A stretch of 5,953 bases of DNA, taken from assembly GCA_003135315.1 (NCBI GenBank), contig PLBD01000474.1, positions 1 through 5,953 on the forward strand. Reading direction: 5' to 3'. Under the pieces are notes generated by a model. That model was not told the DNA's origin. It searched no databases and worked only from the letters and a program-made list of their open reading frames with translations. This DNA is from Acidobacteriaceae bacterium. Its GTDB lineage: Bacteria; Acidobacteriota; Terriglobia; Terriglobales; Acidobacteriaceae. The position numbers were made by a program, and so were the translations under genes. Shown here in pieces: positions 5,226-5,953 of the stretch. Each line of letters begins with the position of its first letter. The first letter of the stretch is position 1.

Positions 5226-5953
5226 ATGTCGCAATCCGAATTCGTTCATCTTCATCTGCATACCGATTACTCCATGCTCGACGGAGCTTGCGAGATTGAG
5301 CGCCTGGTCAATCGGGTCAAGGAACTTGATATGCCCGCGGTCGCCATGACCGACCACGGCAACATTTTCGGCGCGGTCAGGTTTGTCAACGCCGCAAAAG
5401 AAGCGGGCGTCAAGCCGATCCTGGGTTGCGAGCTTTACATCTGCAAGAAGGATGATCATCGCGCCTCACCCGAGGGCGACAGCTACAACCACCTAATCGT
5501 GCTGGCGGAGAACGACCAGGGCTATCGCAACTTGGTCAGGATTGTCTCCGAGGCGTCGCTGCACGGCTTCTACTACAAGCCGCGCATCAGCAAGAAGTTT
5601 CTCGCTGAGCACGCACAGGGACTGATTGGCCTGTCCGCATGCCTGAAGGGCGAAGTTGCCGAGAGCCTCACGGAAGGGAAGTACGACGCCGCTCGCAAGG
5701 CCGCAGCGACCTACACTGACATCTTCGGGAAGGGCAACTTCTATCTCGAAATTCAGGACCAGGGTGTTCCCGACGAACAGCGAATTCAGGCGGACCTGCT
5801 GAAGCTGGAGCAGGAACTCGGTCTGCCGCTGGTTGCAACCAACGACAGTCACTATCTCTGCGAGGACGACTCGCACGCCCAGGACGTGATGGTCTGCATC
5901 CAGACGGGCAAGTCGATTCACGACACCAACCGCCTGAAGTTCCACGGCAACCA
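5226..5953 (+). CDS. dnaE: DNA polymerase III alpha subunit, N-terminal part (runs off the window)
   Basis: The frame is open from the ATG at 5226 to the last base: 242 complete codons of a protein normally about 1,100-1,200 aa long. DnaE is the catalytic subunit of the replicative polymerase. The visible part is the N-terminal PHP domain, starting FVHLHLHTDYSMLDG. All nine residues expected to bind metal in an active PHP domain can be seen: H10, H12, D19, H44 (MTDHGN), E69 (LGCELYI), H89 (YNHLIVLAEN), C139 (SACLKGE), D207 and H209 (TNDSHYL). Escherichia coli DnaE has lost several of them. The start is fixed by a TAA at 5157-5159, with no other ATG before 5226; the preceding GGGCGGG is only a weak ribosome-binding site. 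The length and opening motif favour DnaE over PolC, which has an inserted exonuclease and a different N-terminus, and over DnaE2/ImuC, which cannot be fully excluded from this fragment. Confidence 0.95.
   Translation, partial: MSQSEFVHLHLHTDYSMLDGACEIERLVNRVKELDMPAVAMTDHGNIFGAVRFVNAAKEAGVKPILGCELYICKKDDHRASPEGDSYNHLIVLAENDQGYRNLVRIVSEASLHGFYYKPRISKKFLAEHAQGLIGLSACLKGEVAESLTEGKYDAARKAAATYTDIFGKGNFYLEIQDQGVPDEQRIQADLLKLEQELGLPLVATNDSHYLCEDDSHAQDVMVCIQTGKSIHDTNRLKFHGN

Noticed and set aside
5181..5945. Minus-strand open frames opposite dnaE
   Set aside because: The plus-strand frame is clearly the DnaE PHP domain with intact motifs; these are shadows.

Overview
The window looks like a chromosomal segment of an Acidobacteriota bacterium (class Terriglobia, Koribacter-like). 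This rests on the moderately high G+C content, the pairing of a creatinase-type M24 peptidase with a DUF6677-like membrane protein, a small secreted PEGA protein, and the style of the intergenic repeats. The assignment is inference from recalled gene content, not from a search. Nothing suggests a phage, plasmid, insertion sequence, CRISPR array, tRNA or rRNA.

Layout, left to right. Positions 1-377 (+) hold the 3' end of a multi-span membrane protein, perhaps an ABC-2-type permease. It converges, with a 23-bp gap, on a secreted PEGA-domain protein (401-967, -). A 162-bp gap with a small dyad in the likely promoter region separates that gene from a two-gene minus-strand unit: a 127-aa membrane protein (1876-2259) overlapping rsmE (1130-1879) by ATGA. 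A 135-bp gap carries a heptamer TGGCCAC repeat. Next comes a tightly coupled three-gene minus-strand operon: an M24 Xaa-Pro-type peptidase (2999-4165), a DUF6677-like four-span membrane protein (2574-2999) and a 60-aa two-span membrane protein (2395-2577), joined by TGATG and ATGA overlaps. A 108-bp gap upstream of the peptidase contains two unrelated repeat-like elements: a CACGGA-type short tandem repeat and a long REP-like palindrome. Beyond it is an AlkD-like DNA alkylation repair protein (4304-5047, -). This is divergent, across 178 bp, from dnaE, the DNA polymerase III alpha subunit (5226 to beyond the window end, +), of which the N-terminal PHP domain is visible.

Functionally the window is mostly housekeeping: ribosome modification (RsmE), replication (DnaE), base-damage repair (AlkD-like) and dipeptide or peptide turnover (M24). 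Small uncharacterised membrane proteins are translationally coupled to two of the enzymes. The strongest points of interest are the complete set of PHP metal ligands in DnaE, which suggests polymerase-intrinsic proofreading, the coupled peptidase and membrane-protein operon, and the intergenic repeats. I see no convincing novel defence or mobile system.
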